The notes below the pieces were generated by a model that did no database searches, was not told the origin of the DNA, and saw nothing but the letters and a program-made list of their open reading frames with translations. The translations under genes and the position numbers were made by a program. From an uncultured Lachnospiraceae bacterium (lineage in GTDB: Bacteria; Bacillota; Clostridia; Lachnospirales; Lachnospiraceae): a stretch of 64,000 nucleotides of DNA. The stretch is from contig CACZFF010000001.1 in the NCBI GenBank assembly GCA_902780385.1, forward strand, positions 42,326-106,325, read 5' to 3'. Shown here in pieces: positions 26,113-33,077 of this stretch (position 1 is its first letter; every line of letters starts with the position of its first letter).

Positions 26113-26445
26113 ATGGCTTCAAAATTTCAGATTCAACTTCAATACAGGACCGCATTGCAGCAGGCATCCAGGCTTGAAGAACTTGCAGAAAATCTTTTGA
26201 GAACTGCGAGAACCGGCGTCGGAGAAACTATGTCGGAATTGCAGATATGCTGGACCGGAGAAAATTCCAGGGCTTATCTGGCGAAAGGGGATCGATTAAA
26301 GAATAAGATCATAGACACAGCCAATGACCTGAAAAGGGCCGCTGCCGCGATCCGCAGAATTGCAACCAATACCTATAACGCCGAAATGCGTGCGCTTGAA
26401 CTCGCCAATAGAAGAACCTATGGCGGCGGAGGCGGCGGAAGATGA
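26113..26445 (+). CDS. WXG100-like partner protein, beta type, of the effector-less trio
   Basis: The LQYRTALQQASRLEELAENLLR start and YNAEMRALELANRR end match the beta-type proteins 19991 and 29124. The turn is QICWTGENSRAYL. The 110-residue protein ends in a glycine tract (YGGGGGGR), unique in the set. GGAGGAGG precedes ATG 26113. In the lipase cassettes the beta-type gene precedes a lipoprotein and a lipase; here it precedes only the two other partner types. Confidence 0.88.
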   Translation: MASKFQIQLQYRTALQQASRLEELAENLLRTARTGVGETMSELQICWTGENSRAYLAKGDRLKNKIIDTANDLKRAAAAIRRIATNTYNAEMRALELANRRTYGGGGGGR

Positions 26446-26503
26446 TCCGCCGTAAAGCTGCGGTACGGTAAAAAAGAGCTGGTGTTGAACAGGAGGAGTC
26501 GAA

Positions 26504-26806
26504 ATGGCAGATGTAATTGCGAATGAACTGGAGACTTTCCGGAGAGATATATCTTCCTTCTCGGAATTATTGGAGAGAAGCCGCAGTACCTGTAAAAAGA
26601 CCTTTGAAGAATTGGATTCATTGACAGGTATGTGGGAGGGAAAGGCAAACGAATCTTTCCGCAGTCAATTCATGGCAGACGAAGAGAACATGGACAATAT
26701 GTTTATCTTTTTGAAAAAGTTCATAGATGCGCTGGATACTGACCACAGGCGCTATACGAAATGCGAGTCGGATATCAGTGAGATCATCCGCTCTATAGAG
26801 ATCTGA
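26504..26806 (+). CDS. WXG100-like partner protein, alpha type, of the effector-less trio
   Basis: The 100 residues form two helices around TGMWEGKANESFRSQF. Helix 2 (MDNMFIFLKKFIDALDTDHRRYTKCES) aligns with the alpha-type proteins 19595 and 28438. AGGAGG lies 7 bases before ATG 26504. It is the second gene of a three-gene unit under site F. Its partner effector is not in the unit; it may serve the protease encoded just upstream or an effector elsewhere. Confidence 0.9.
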   Translation: MADVIANELETFRRDISSFSELLERSRSTCKKTFEELDSLTGMWEGKANESFRSQFMADEENMDNMFIFLKKFIDALDTDHRRYTKCESDISEIIRSIEI

Positions 26807-26854
26807 TTAGAATTCCAGGCATTTGAAATGAATATGTGTACGAGGTGAGTGGCT

Positions 26855-27184
26855 ATGGCAAGTCTTGGAAGCGATTTTAGAATCAAGGTTTCTACGGAAG
26901 TCCTGCGGGAAAAATCAGATGTGGTGGCAGGGCTGCTGGAAGAACTTCGCGGTGAATTTGAGGAACTGTATACAGGAATCAACCGCACTTCTTCCTATTG
27001 GGAAGGAGAAGGCGGCAACAAACGGCGCAGCGAATATGCACAGAAGCAGAAGACAGTCGAGCGGATGCTCCAGAGGCTTCGGGAATATCCCGAAGATCTG
27101 CTTGAGATGTCAGGGATCTATGAAGACGCTGAAACGAAGAGCACCAGTTATTCGGAACCGCTTTCTGCGGATGTGATCCTGTGA
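26855..27184 (+). CDS. WXG100 partner protein, gamma type, with LSADVIL tail
   Basis: GAGGTGA (26842-26848) supports ATG 26855 over an overlapping GTG at 26849. The 109-residue protein has SSYWEGEGGNKRRSEYAQK at the turn, SGIYEDAETKS as the Y-x-x-x-E element, and ends EPLSADVIL, a variant of the conserved LSxDVIV tail. It aligns with 22468 and 28780. It is the last gene before a strong terminator. Confidence 0.9.
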   Translation: MASLGSDFRIKVSTEVLREKSDVVAGLLEELRGEFEELYTGINRTSSYWEGEGGNKRRSEYAQKQKTVERMLQRLREYPEDLLEMSGIYEDAETKSTSYSEPLSADVIL

Positions 27185-27217
27185 ATGTGAATGCCGGCAA
27201 TACGATAGAGAGTGAAT

Positions 27218-27263
27218 AACAGCCCGGGGAATCTGTCAATGGACAGTTCCCCGGGCTGTTTAT
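27218..27263 (+). terminator. Rho-independent terminator after the WXG trio
   Basis: ACAGCCCGGGGAA and TTCCCCGGGCTGT flank an inner CTGTC/GACAG pair. The T-run is short (TTTATT). Confidence 0.85.
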
Positions 27264-27438
27264 TGGTTGACAATACAGTTGACAATACAGAAAAGCAGGG
27301 TGCAAAATATAATGAGATATATCGAAGTAATATGGTACGATAGAGAGAACGGCGAAGAGGAGCTGCAATCAAATGACCCGGTGCCCGTCATAATATGCGG
27401 CTATAAACCTGTACATGCCGGTTAAGAGCCGAAAGAGG

Positions 27439-27505
27439 CTGTTCATCCGCCAAGAAGGGTCATTTATCGTAAAAGGAATCCGGCCCAACCTATACGTGAT
27501 AAGAT
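27439..27505 (+). promoter_or_regulatory. LytTR-type operator and extended -10 promoter, site E
   Basis: Half-sites GTTCATC (27441) and ATTTATC (27462) are 21 bases apart; extended -10 TGATAAGAT starts at 27497, 35 bases after the second. It drives WXG pair 2 and, by read-through of a hairpin at 28362, probably lipase cassette II. Confidence 0.78.
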
Positions 27506-27609
27506 ATAAACAGTTCAAGAGAAAAACAAAAAAAAGGAAGCAGAAAAAAATATCAAACACATTTCAATATAATAATAATGACAACATACAGTACAGAAAG
27601 GAGCACACC

Positions 27610-27912
27610 ATGGCAGAATTCAATGTGACAATTAACCAGCTTACCTCCAAGGCCGATGAACTTGAGCAGCTCAATGCAACCTTCGACAGCATGATCAAGA
27701 CCCTCCAGGAGACAGAGGCTGCACTGGGTGCCATGTGGGAAGGCGAGGCGAAGAAAGGCTTCCACACAGCTTTCACGAACGATATGGTACAGCTGCGCAA
27801 CTTCTATAATGCGATCATCGCCTATATCAACGCGCTGCGCCAGGCGATCGCCAAATATATCGAGGCAGAGAATAAGAACGTTGAGATCGCAAGCACGAGA
27901 AAATATCAGTAA
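27610..27912 (+). CDS. WXG100 protein (EsxA-like), copy 2
   Basis: ATG 27610 follows AAAGGAG closely; a longer in-frame start would run through the promoter and is rejected. The protein is 97 of 100 identical to the 16372 product, with WEGEAKKGFHTAF at the turn. The DNA has diverged at many third positions (for instance the codons for LTSKADELE), so the copies are old and the protein is held constant. It forms a pair with 28006. Confidence 0.97.
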   Translation: MAEFNVTINQLTSKADELEQLNATFDSMIKTLQETEAALGAMWEGEAKKGFHTAFTNDMVQLRNFYNAIIAYINALRQAIAKYIEAENKNVEIASTRKYQ

Positions 27913-28005
27913 GCCGCAGGACAGCAAAGGCAGCAAAGACGAAAAGTCCTGATCAATGCACAGAACCATAAATGACGATTACCTATCATACAGGAGGAAA
28001 ATAGA

Positions 28006-28326
28006 ATGGCAGCAGAAGGAATCATTAAAGTAAATCCCGATGTTCTCAACAGTACAGCATCCGAGTTCGGCGGACAGGCAACCAGCCTGCAGAACCTGAC
28101 CAGTCAGATGATGAATCTGGTAACCGGCCTCTCAAGTGCATGGCAGGGCGAAGCCTCTACAGCCTATATCGGAAAATTCCAGGGCCTGCAGGATGACATG
28201 GACAAGATGTTCAAGATGATCCAGGAGCACAGCACGGACCTGCAGGAAATGGCAGCGGCATACATCAGTGCAGAGCAGGCCAACGCGGAGGTTGCACAGT
28301 CTCTCTCTTCAGATGTGATCGTTTAA
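28006..28326 (+). CDS. WXG100 protein with LSSDVIV tail, copy 2
   Basis: The 106-residue protein differs from 16802 at only two positions and keeps AWQGEAS and the SLSSDVIV tail. CAGGAGGAAAAT precedes ATG 28006, the same ribosome site as the first copy. As in pair 1, a hairpin follows, but here a further effector cassette lies directly downstream. Confidence 0.96.
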   Translation: MAAEGIIKVNPDVLNSTASEFGGQATSLQNLTSQMMNLVTGLSSAWQGEASTAYIGKFQGLQDDMDKMFKMIQEHSTDLQEMAAAYISAEQANAEVAQSLSSDVIV

Positions 28327-28361
28327 GTGTGAATGACAGCTATCAGATAGCAAGTAAGCAG

Positions 28362-28406
28362 CAGCCCACTGGAATCTGTCTCCTGACAGACCCTGGTGGG
28401 CTGTTT
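28362..28406 (+). terminator. Hairpin between WXG pair 2 and lipase cassette II
   Basis: CAGCCCACTGG pairs with CCTGGTGGGCTG around an inner CTGTC/GACAG arm, then only TTTGG. The next gene starts 32 bases later and no promoter of the LytTR type intervenes. It probably acts as a partial terminator that sets the ratio of WXG pair to effector. Confidence 0.65.
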
Positions 28407-28437
28407 GGCAGACAAGGCAGGGGCAGGAGGTTGAAAG

Positions 28438-28740
28438 ATGGCAGAGAGATATCAGGTATCATCCCCGCAGATGCAGAAGGACGCAGAGGAAATGCATGCG
28501 CTTGCCATGGAGATCCCCAAACAGATCCGGGCATTGGAGGATTCCATGCAGAGGCTCCATGCCTGCTGGAAGGGGAGTGCCAGGAATACTTTTCAGGGAC
28601 AGGTCATGCAGGACGTCGCTTATATGAATGAAGTGTACAGATTCCTCACTGAGTATATTGAGAAAATGTCAAAAAGCGGTGATACCTATTTTGAGGCAGA
28701 ATACAAGGCCTATCAGGCGGCCAACAGACTGTGGATATAA
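28438..28740 (+). CDS. WXG100-like partner protein, alpha type, of lipase cassette II
   Basis: The 100-residue protein has HACWKGSARNTFQGQVMQD at the turn, equivalent to SCWEGPAKSTYLDQV in 19595. Helix 2 (YMNEVYRFLTEYIEKMSKSGDTY) also matches that type. AGGAGG lies just ahead of ATG 28438. First gene of cassette II, followed by gamma and beta types. Confidence 0.9.
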   Translation: MAERYQVSSPQMQKDAEEMHALAMEIPKQIRALEDSMQRLHACWKGSARNTFQGQVMQDVAYMNEVYRFLTEYIEKMSKSGDTYFEAEYKAYQAANRLWI

Positions 28741-28779
28741 CAGTGCCGGCTCATCGCTTTAAGAGAGGAGTATGTTGGA

Positions 28780-29103
28780 ATGGAAAAAGAAAATGCCGTG
28801 ATCGTGGTATCCACAGAGGACCTGATGCAGGTTTCTGAGGAAGTAGACGGCCAGATCGACCGTGTACAGGATGCATTTGAAGCAATCGAGAAGAAGGTGG
28901 AACAGACCGCCGGCTATTGGGAAGGCCGGGGAAGAGATTCCTTCTACGCTCAGTATAGAAGGAGAACAGACAAAATCAGGACTTCTTTGGCAAGGTTCCG
29001 CGAGCAGACACAGGACCTGAGAACGATGGCAGGAATCTATGTGGAAACTGAAACAAGTGTTACAGAAGAAAACAGCCGACTCTCAGATAATGTGATCGTA
29101 TAG
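28780..29103 (+). CDS. WXG100 partner protein, gamma type, with LSDNVIV tail (cassette II)
   Basis: The 107 residues include AGYWEGRGRDSFYAQYRRRTDKI, AGIYVETETSV and the tail LSDNVIV. It aligns over its length with 22468 (YWEGDGQ, AGVYEDTEAQV, LSDDVIV). GAGAGGAG precedes it. Unlike cassette I, this gene lies before the lipase, which shows local shuffling of the module. Confidence 0.92.
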   Translation: MEKENAVIVVSTEDLMQVSEEVDGQIDRVQDAFEAIEKKVEQTAGYWEGRGRDSFYAQYRRRTDKIRTSLARFREQTQDLRTMAGIYVETETSVTEENSRLSDNVIV

Positions 29104-29123
29104 GAAGGGGGCAGGAAAAGCGT

Positions 29124-29426
29124 ATGAAAAGTGCCCGATCGATTAAAATGGACTACAATGCAATGCTCCAGAAGGCCGGCTCTCTGGAAGACCTTGCAGA
29201 ACGACTGTACCGTATTGCGGATTCTATAGACCGCGAAAATGACCGTATTGCATCCGGATGGACCGGAAACGCGTCAGGGGAATATCGCAAAAAGATTTCC
29301 AGAGAGAGGGATCTTGTCCGGCGCAGGGCACAGCAGCTGTCACAGAGTGCCCAGGGAGTCCGGCGTGCTGCAAAAAGAATGTATGACACAGAGATGTTTG
29401 CGCTATCTCTCTTTAGCAGGCGATGA
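29124..29426 (+). CDS. WXG100-like partner protein, beta type, of lipase cassette II
   Basis: The 100-residue basic protein reads MDYNAMLQKAGSLEDLAERLYRIA at the start, SGWTGNASGEYRKKISRERD at the turn and YDTEMFALSLFSRR at the end, all matching 19991. AGGAAGGGGGCAGG gives the ribosome site. It ends 25 bases before the lipoprotein start. Confidence 0.9.
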   Translation: MKSARSIKMDYNAMLQKAGSLEDLAERLYRIADSIDRENDRIASGWTGNASGEYRKKISRERDLVRRRAQQLSQSAQGVRRAAKRMYDTEMFALSLFSRR

Positions 29427-29451
29427 ATCAGGCTGCTGGATAAGGAGCTGC

Positions 29452-30207
29452 ATGAAAAGGAAAGATAAACGAAACGTTGCACTGTTTGTGCTTCGCCGAT
29501 TAATAATAGGAGTGCTGATTATGACAGTGGCAGGAATGCTGTTGGAAGGCTGTGGAAATAAAGAAGAGCGCGCGGAAAAGGTAAAGGCGGCTCTCGAGGA
29601 GAAATATGGCGGTGAGTTCGAAGTCATGCGGGTCATGGGACAGGGCGTGATGGAGGACTATTTTGTGGCAGAGGCATATAATACAGAATATCCGGATCTG
29701 CCTTTTTCACTGAATATGGATGTGAATGATGGCAATTTTATGGACGGATACGTGATGAAGCGCGGTACCAACCTGATTGCGGGGCAGGCTGCTCAGAATC
29801 TGGGATCCCTGCAGGGAGCCTATTATGTACACGTCCAGTCAATGTTTCCTGATTCGGTTTCCTCCGACCCGGAAATATCGCTTGATGATTATCTGGAATC
29901 GGAAAGTACGAATTTCTTTACCATTTATCTGTATGTCGATCCGGGTCAGGAGACTCCGGAGAGCCTGTATTCAGCTGTATCTGCCATTCTCAAGGGAATG
30001 GAAAAGATGGAAGGATCTGTGGAAATCTTTTTTGCAGATGAGAAAAAGATGGACCAGGCCAGGGAATATGTGGAGTCACATGCCGGGCTTGAGAATGAAT
30101 ACTATGAGATTGGAAAGGATTGCCATATAACAGGAATCCGTTTTAAAGAAGGAGTATTGCAGATCTCCGAAGACAGTTTTCTGGACATAGTCCGTAACAG
30201 AATGTAG
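29452..30207 (+). CDS. Lipoprotein, candidate immunity protein for lipase II
   Basis: AAGGAG 5 bases upstream supports ATG 29452; the frame is open further 5' but overlaps the previous gene. The signal peptide ends in a lipobox with C34 (GMLLEGC). The mature region shows the same A-x-L-E-E-K-Y-G opening as 20299, and both have EYPDLPF/EYPELPF shortly after, then similar helical ends. This is clear paralogy between the two cassettes. The proposed role is protection from the neighbouring lipase, as TilA does for TslA. Confidence 0.83.
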   Translation: MKRKDKRNVALFVLRRLIIGVLIMTVAGMLLEGCGNKEERAEKVKAALEEKYGGEFEVMRVMGQGVMEDYFVAEAYNTEYPDLPFSLNMDVNDGNFMDGYVMKRGTNLIAGQAAQNLGSLQGAYYVHVQSMFPDSVSSDPEISLDDYLESESTNFFTIYLYVDPGQETPESLYSAVSAILKGMEKMEGSVEIFFADEKKMDQAREYVESHAGLENEYYEIGKDCHITGIRFKEGVLQISEDSFLDIVRNRM

Positions 30208-30224
30208 CAGATGAGGAGATACAG

Positions 30225-31634
30225 ATGGGAAGAGCACATACAGATGCCGAGATGCTTCTGGCATCGCAGATCGCATATCTGAATGTCGGTGATTATCAGG
30301 GAGGCGGTTATAGTACTGTAGAGGAGATTCTGGACAGAATCGAGCGAAGATATTCCAACATGGACAACCTCGCCCCGCTTGAGCGCTCCCAGCTTGAGAC
30401 CGTACAGAATATCCGTACCCTCATGAAAGAAAACAACCTGGAATACTGCGGAAACTGGAGGATCGTCCAGCACTGTGATAAGAACACGGAATCGGGGTTT
30501 TATGCAGTTACGCTGGATACCGGCGGCGGGGATGCGATCATCGGTTTCCGCGGCAGCGAGACATGGGATGATACAGGGCAGCTGATCCAGGACTGGGGCA
30601 GAGCGGACGTCGGTCTCCTCAACAGCTATCAGACCCAGCAGCAGGCTGATGCCGAAGCATATATCCGGGAGTTTGAGCGCACTGTGGGCAAGAATTACGA
30701 CAGAGTAAGTACGACCGGACACTCACTTGGCGGAAACCTTGCGGAGCATGCAGCGATCACCGCACCGCAGAGCTTCAAGAACAAACTGGACAGGGCCACG
30801 AACTGGGACGGACCCGGTTTTTCGGATGAATATATCCGTCTTCACACACGTAACGGAGACATAGCCGATGTAAATGACAGACTCGATCATTATAGATGGA
30901 GCTTCGTCTCATCGCTGCTCAATCCCATACCGGGATCCAATACCGTGTGCATTGATTCAAAAGGTGAGCCTGAGAATGAGGCGGAAAGAAATGAAAAGAT
31001 GTTCGGCCTCGATAAGTGGAGATTGTGGCGCCACAGCCCGATGAATGTCCAGTTTAACGGCGGAGATGTCGAGGTCATTCCCTATGAAGATTCGGACTTG
31101 TATTTTCAGATATTCGGCCCTTTGTCCAGGGTGATCGAGAATCAGCCGGCTGTAAAATATCTTCCACTTGCCATTCCGGTGATCGGCCCCACCATCTTTG
31201 TTGTAGAAAGGCTGAATCACTATATCTCTATCGTGAGGCTGACAGCTACAACCATCCAGAAGGTGGTGGAAGAATTTATGGGACGTTTTTCCGAAGAGGT
31301 GAAACGTTTTGCGTCGACACTCCGCAAAAAGTATATGGAGTCAAAAGTCACCGGGGCATACAGGACCGATACGGCTGTATTGCGCAGTACGGCAGATGAA
31401 CTGGACAGATTATCCGGTCAAATGAGGCAGGTGCAGGAGGAGATCCGCCAAATCGCCGCCAACCTCCCCTATGACTCTGTCTCCGGAAATTATTACAGGG
31501 TGAAACTCTACGCGATTGCCGGCTCCGTTGGAAGCGATGCCGGGAAAGCAGGAAAATGTGCTTCCGCCGGACGCACTGCTGCCGATCAGTTTGAAAATGC
31601 CGAGCGCGTCGTGGCGGATCGCTTTGCAAACTAG
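30225..31634 (+). CDS. Lipase-type T7SS effector with C-terminal helical targeting region (cassette II)
   Basis: This 469-residue paralogue of 21108 has an N-terminal alpha/beta hydrolase (DUF2974-like) with GHSLGG (S167) and NWDGPGFSDEY. A hydrophobic region (ALAIPVIGPTIFVV-type, about 308-330) is followed by a helical C-terminal domain (YRTDTAVLRSTADELDRLSGQMRQVQEEI). Both lipases begin with [SG]RA[YH]TDA[QE]MLLA. There is no signal peptide. The catalytic-first order again matches TslA. The catalytic core is better conserved between the two than the central linker. Confidence 0.9.
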   Translation: MGRAHTDAEMLLASQIAYLNVGDYQGGGYSTVEEILDRIERRYSNMDNLAPLERSQLETVQNIRTLMKENNLEYCGNWRIVQHCDKNTESGFYAVTLDTGGGDAIIGFRGSETWDDTGQLIQDWGRADVGLLNSYQTQQQADAEAYIREFERTVGKNYDRVSTTGHSLGGNLAEHAAITAPQSFKNKLDRATNWDGPGFSDEYIRLHTRNGDIADVNDRLDHYRWSFVSSLLNPIPGSNTVCIDSKGEPENEAERNEKMFGLDKWRLWRHSPMNVQFNGGDVEVIPYEDSDLYFQIFGPLSRVIENQPAVKYLPLAIPVIGPTIFVVERLNHYISIVRLTATTIQKVVEEFMGRFSEEVKRFASTLRKKYMESKVTGAYRTDTAVLRSTADELDRLSGQMRQVQEEIRQIAANLPYDSVSGNYYRVKLYAIAGSVGSDAGKAGKCASAGRTAADQFENAERVVADRFAN

Positions 31635-31706
31635 AAGGTGCAAACTGGAAGAAGCCGGTGCTGCAGGCTGTCTCCTTGACAAGAGCATATAATCTGGCGA
31701 AAATAT

Positions 31707-31766
31707 AGTGTGATAAATTGAAGTATTTCATGAGGAAATGCTGCAATTTATCACACTGTTTTTTTT
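31707..31766 (+). terminator. Rho-independent terminator after lipase cassette II
   Basis: AGTGTGATAAATTG pairs with CAATTTATCACACT across a ~23-base loop, followed by eight T. The sequence is symmetrical enough to act from both strands. Confidence 0.85.
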
Positions 31767-31835
31767 GTAAATGATCACATCCGTGTCGAAGCGCTTCTGC
31801 GCGGAGACATCTGAAACCATAGCAGGACAGCAGAG

Positions 31836-33053
31836 ATGGATACACAGAATGCCAAAAGTATTGAACATGTATGGCCCTTCCTGAAAGTAGAGGAAATGAT
31901 CGGTCAGGGATCATCGGGAGAGGTCTATCGTGTGCGCAGAGAGGGAATGGGCCGCACCTATTACTCAGCAGTCAAGGTGATCAGGATCCCCAAGGGAGAA
32001 GCCGAGATCCGTGAAATGCGCAATGACGGCATGGATGAGCAGTCAATACACAACTACTTCCAGGGACTGGTCGAGCAGCTGTCGGCGGAAATAGATCTGA
32101 TGGAATCGCTGAAATCTGCTCCCAATATCGTGTGTATTGAGGATTTTTCTGTTCGAAAGCACAAGATCAAACCCTCCTGGATCGCGCATATCCGCATGGA
32201 ACTGCTTGAAAGCCTGAATAATTACCGTGAACGCCGGGGAATGTCCGAGGACGATGTGCTGCGGCTGGGGATCGATCTCTGTACTGCACTGGAATACTGC
32301 GACAGGGTAAATGTCATCCACAGAGATATCAAGCCGGCCAATATCTTTGTCACGGAATTCGGGGATTTTAAACTCGGCGATTTCAGTGTTTCCAGGAAGA
32401 CCTGGATGACCAGCGTCAGGTCAACGAAGGGAACGTATGCATACATGGCACCGGAAGTGGCGCGCGGGCTCAGTTACGACAAAACGATTGACCTGTATTC
32501 GCTCGGCCTGGTTATGTACCGTCTTTTAAATGAAAACAGGCTTCCTTTTCTTCCTGACCCGCCGGCTCCGATCCAGTACGAAGACAATCAGACGGCTCTG
32601 TCCAGAAGGCTGGCCGGTGAAAGTATCACGCGGCCTATGTATGGGAGCAGAGAACTCTGTGATGTCGTACTGAAGGCCTGCGCCTTTCGTCCGGAGGACC
32701 GTTTCTCCAGCGCCTCGCAGATGCGGGAAGCACTGCTTGAGTGCAGGGATAAGACGGAGAGAACAGAGAGAATAGAGAAAAAACTGCATTTTTCCGATGA
32801 TACTGCGGTTGAGAATCCCTATCGCCTGAGCACCGGCAGCGGACCGGAAGATCCGGTGCAGCGGCGAGGCGGAACGATCCTCGAGACTTCTCTCCGTAAG
32901 AGTTCAGGGCCTCTGTCTGAAGCTCCCATTCTTCCGGGAATAAGAAAGGGACCGGCGGCGAAAAAAACGGATCTTCATGCGCCTGAAGGGGGCCGGAAAA
33001 GAAAGGATGATTGGTCTGAAAGTACTTTCAGGCCTGCAGGGGATCTGACATAA
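31836..33053 (+). CDS. Cytosolic Ser/Thr protein kinase with altered DFG motif
   Basis: The kinase domain covers about residues 15-295: glycine loop GQGSSGEV, K47, HRD 162-164 and an APE site (MAPEVARG). The metal-binding motif reads D182-F-S, not DFG. The catalytic Asp, Lys and DFG Asp are kept, so activity is plausible, but the glycine-to-serine change is unusual. The C-terminal ~100 residues are polar, basic and without a membrane segment, unlike the two LRR kinases. It ends 24 bases before the 33078 kinase and is probably co-transcribed. Confidence 0.9.
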   Translation: MDTQNAKSIEHVWPFLKVEEMIGQGSSGEVYRVRREGMGRTYYSAVKVIRIPKGEAEIREMRNDGMDEQSIHNYFQGLVEQLSAEIDLMESLKSAPNIVCIEDFSVRKHKIKPSWIAHIRMELLESLNNYRERRGMSEDDVLRLGIDLCTALEYCDRVNVIHRDIKPANIFVTEFGDFKLGDFSVSRKTWMTSVRSTKGTYAYMAPEVARGLSYDKTIDLYSLGLVMYRLLNENRLPFLPDPPAPIQYEDNQTALSRRLAGESITRPMYGSRELCDVVLKACAFRPEDRFSSASQMREALLECRDKTERTERIEKKLHFSDDTAVENPYRLSTGSGPEDPVQRRGGTILETSLRKSSGPLSEAPILPGIRKGPAAKKTDLHAPEGGRKRKDDWSESTFRPAGDLT

Positions 33054-33077
33054 CATAGCAATGTGAGGTGACGAAGA

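Larger units (their letters stand above)
27185..27609. other. 425-base intergenic region before WXG100 pair 2
   Basis: It holds a terminator (27218-27263), a doubled 12-mer TTGACAATACAG (27267-27290), a promoter-like remnant TGGTACGAT (27333) and operator site E (27439-27505). Open frames across it have no ribosome site and read into the WXG gene, so I take them as non-coding. Confidence 0.65.

Noticed and set aside
27298-27341. Sixth LytTR-type promoter
   Set aside because: TGGTACGAT is present at 27333, but no half-site pair lies at the required distance.
27415-27609. N-terminal extension of the WXG100 gene at 27610
   Set aside because: It would run through the promoter, and AAAGGAG marks ATG 27610; the paralogue at 16372 has the same start.
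29239-29451. Longer start for the lipoprotein at 29452
   Set aside because: It overlaps the previous gene out of frame and would remove the signal peptide from the N-terminus.
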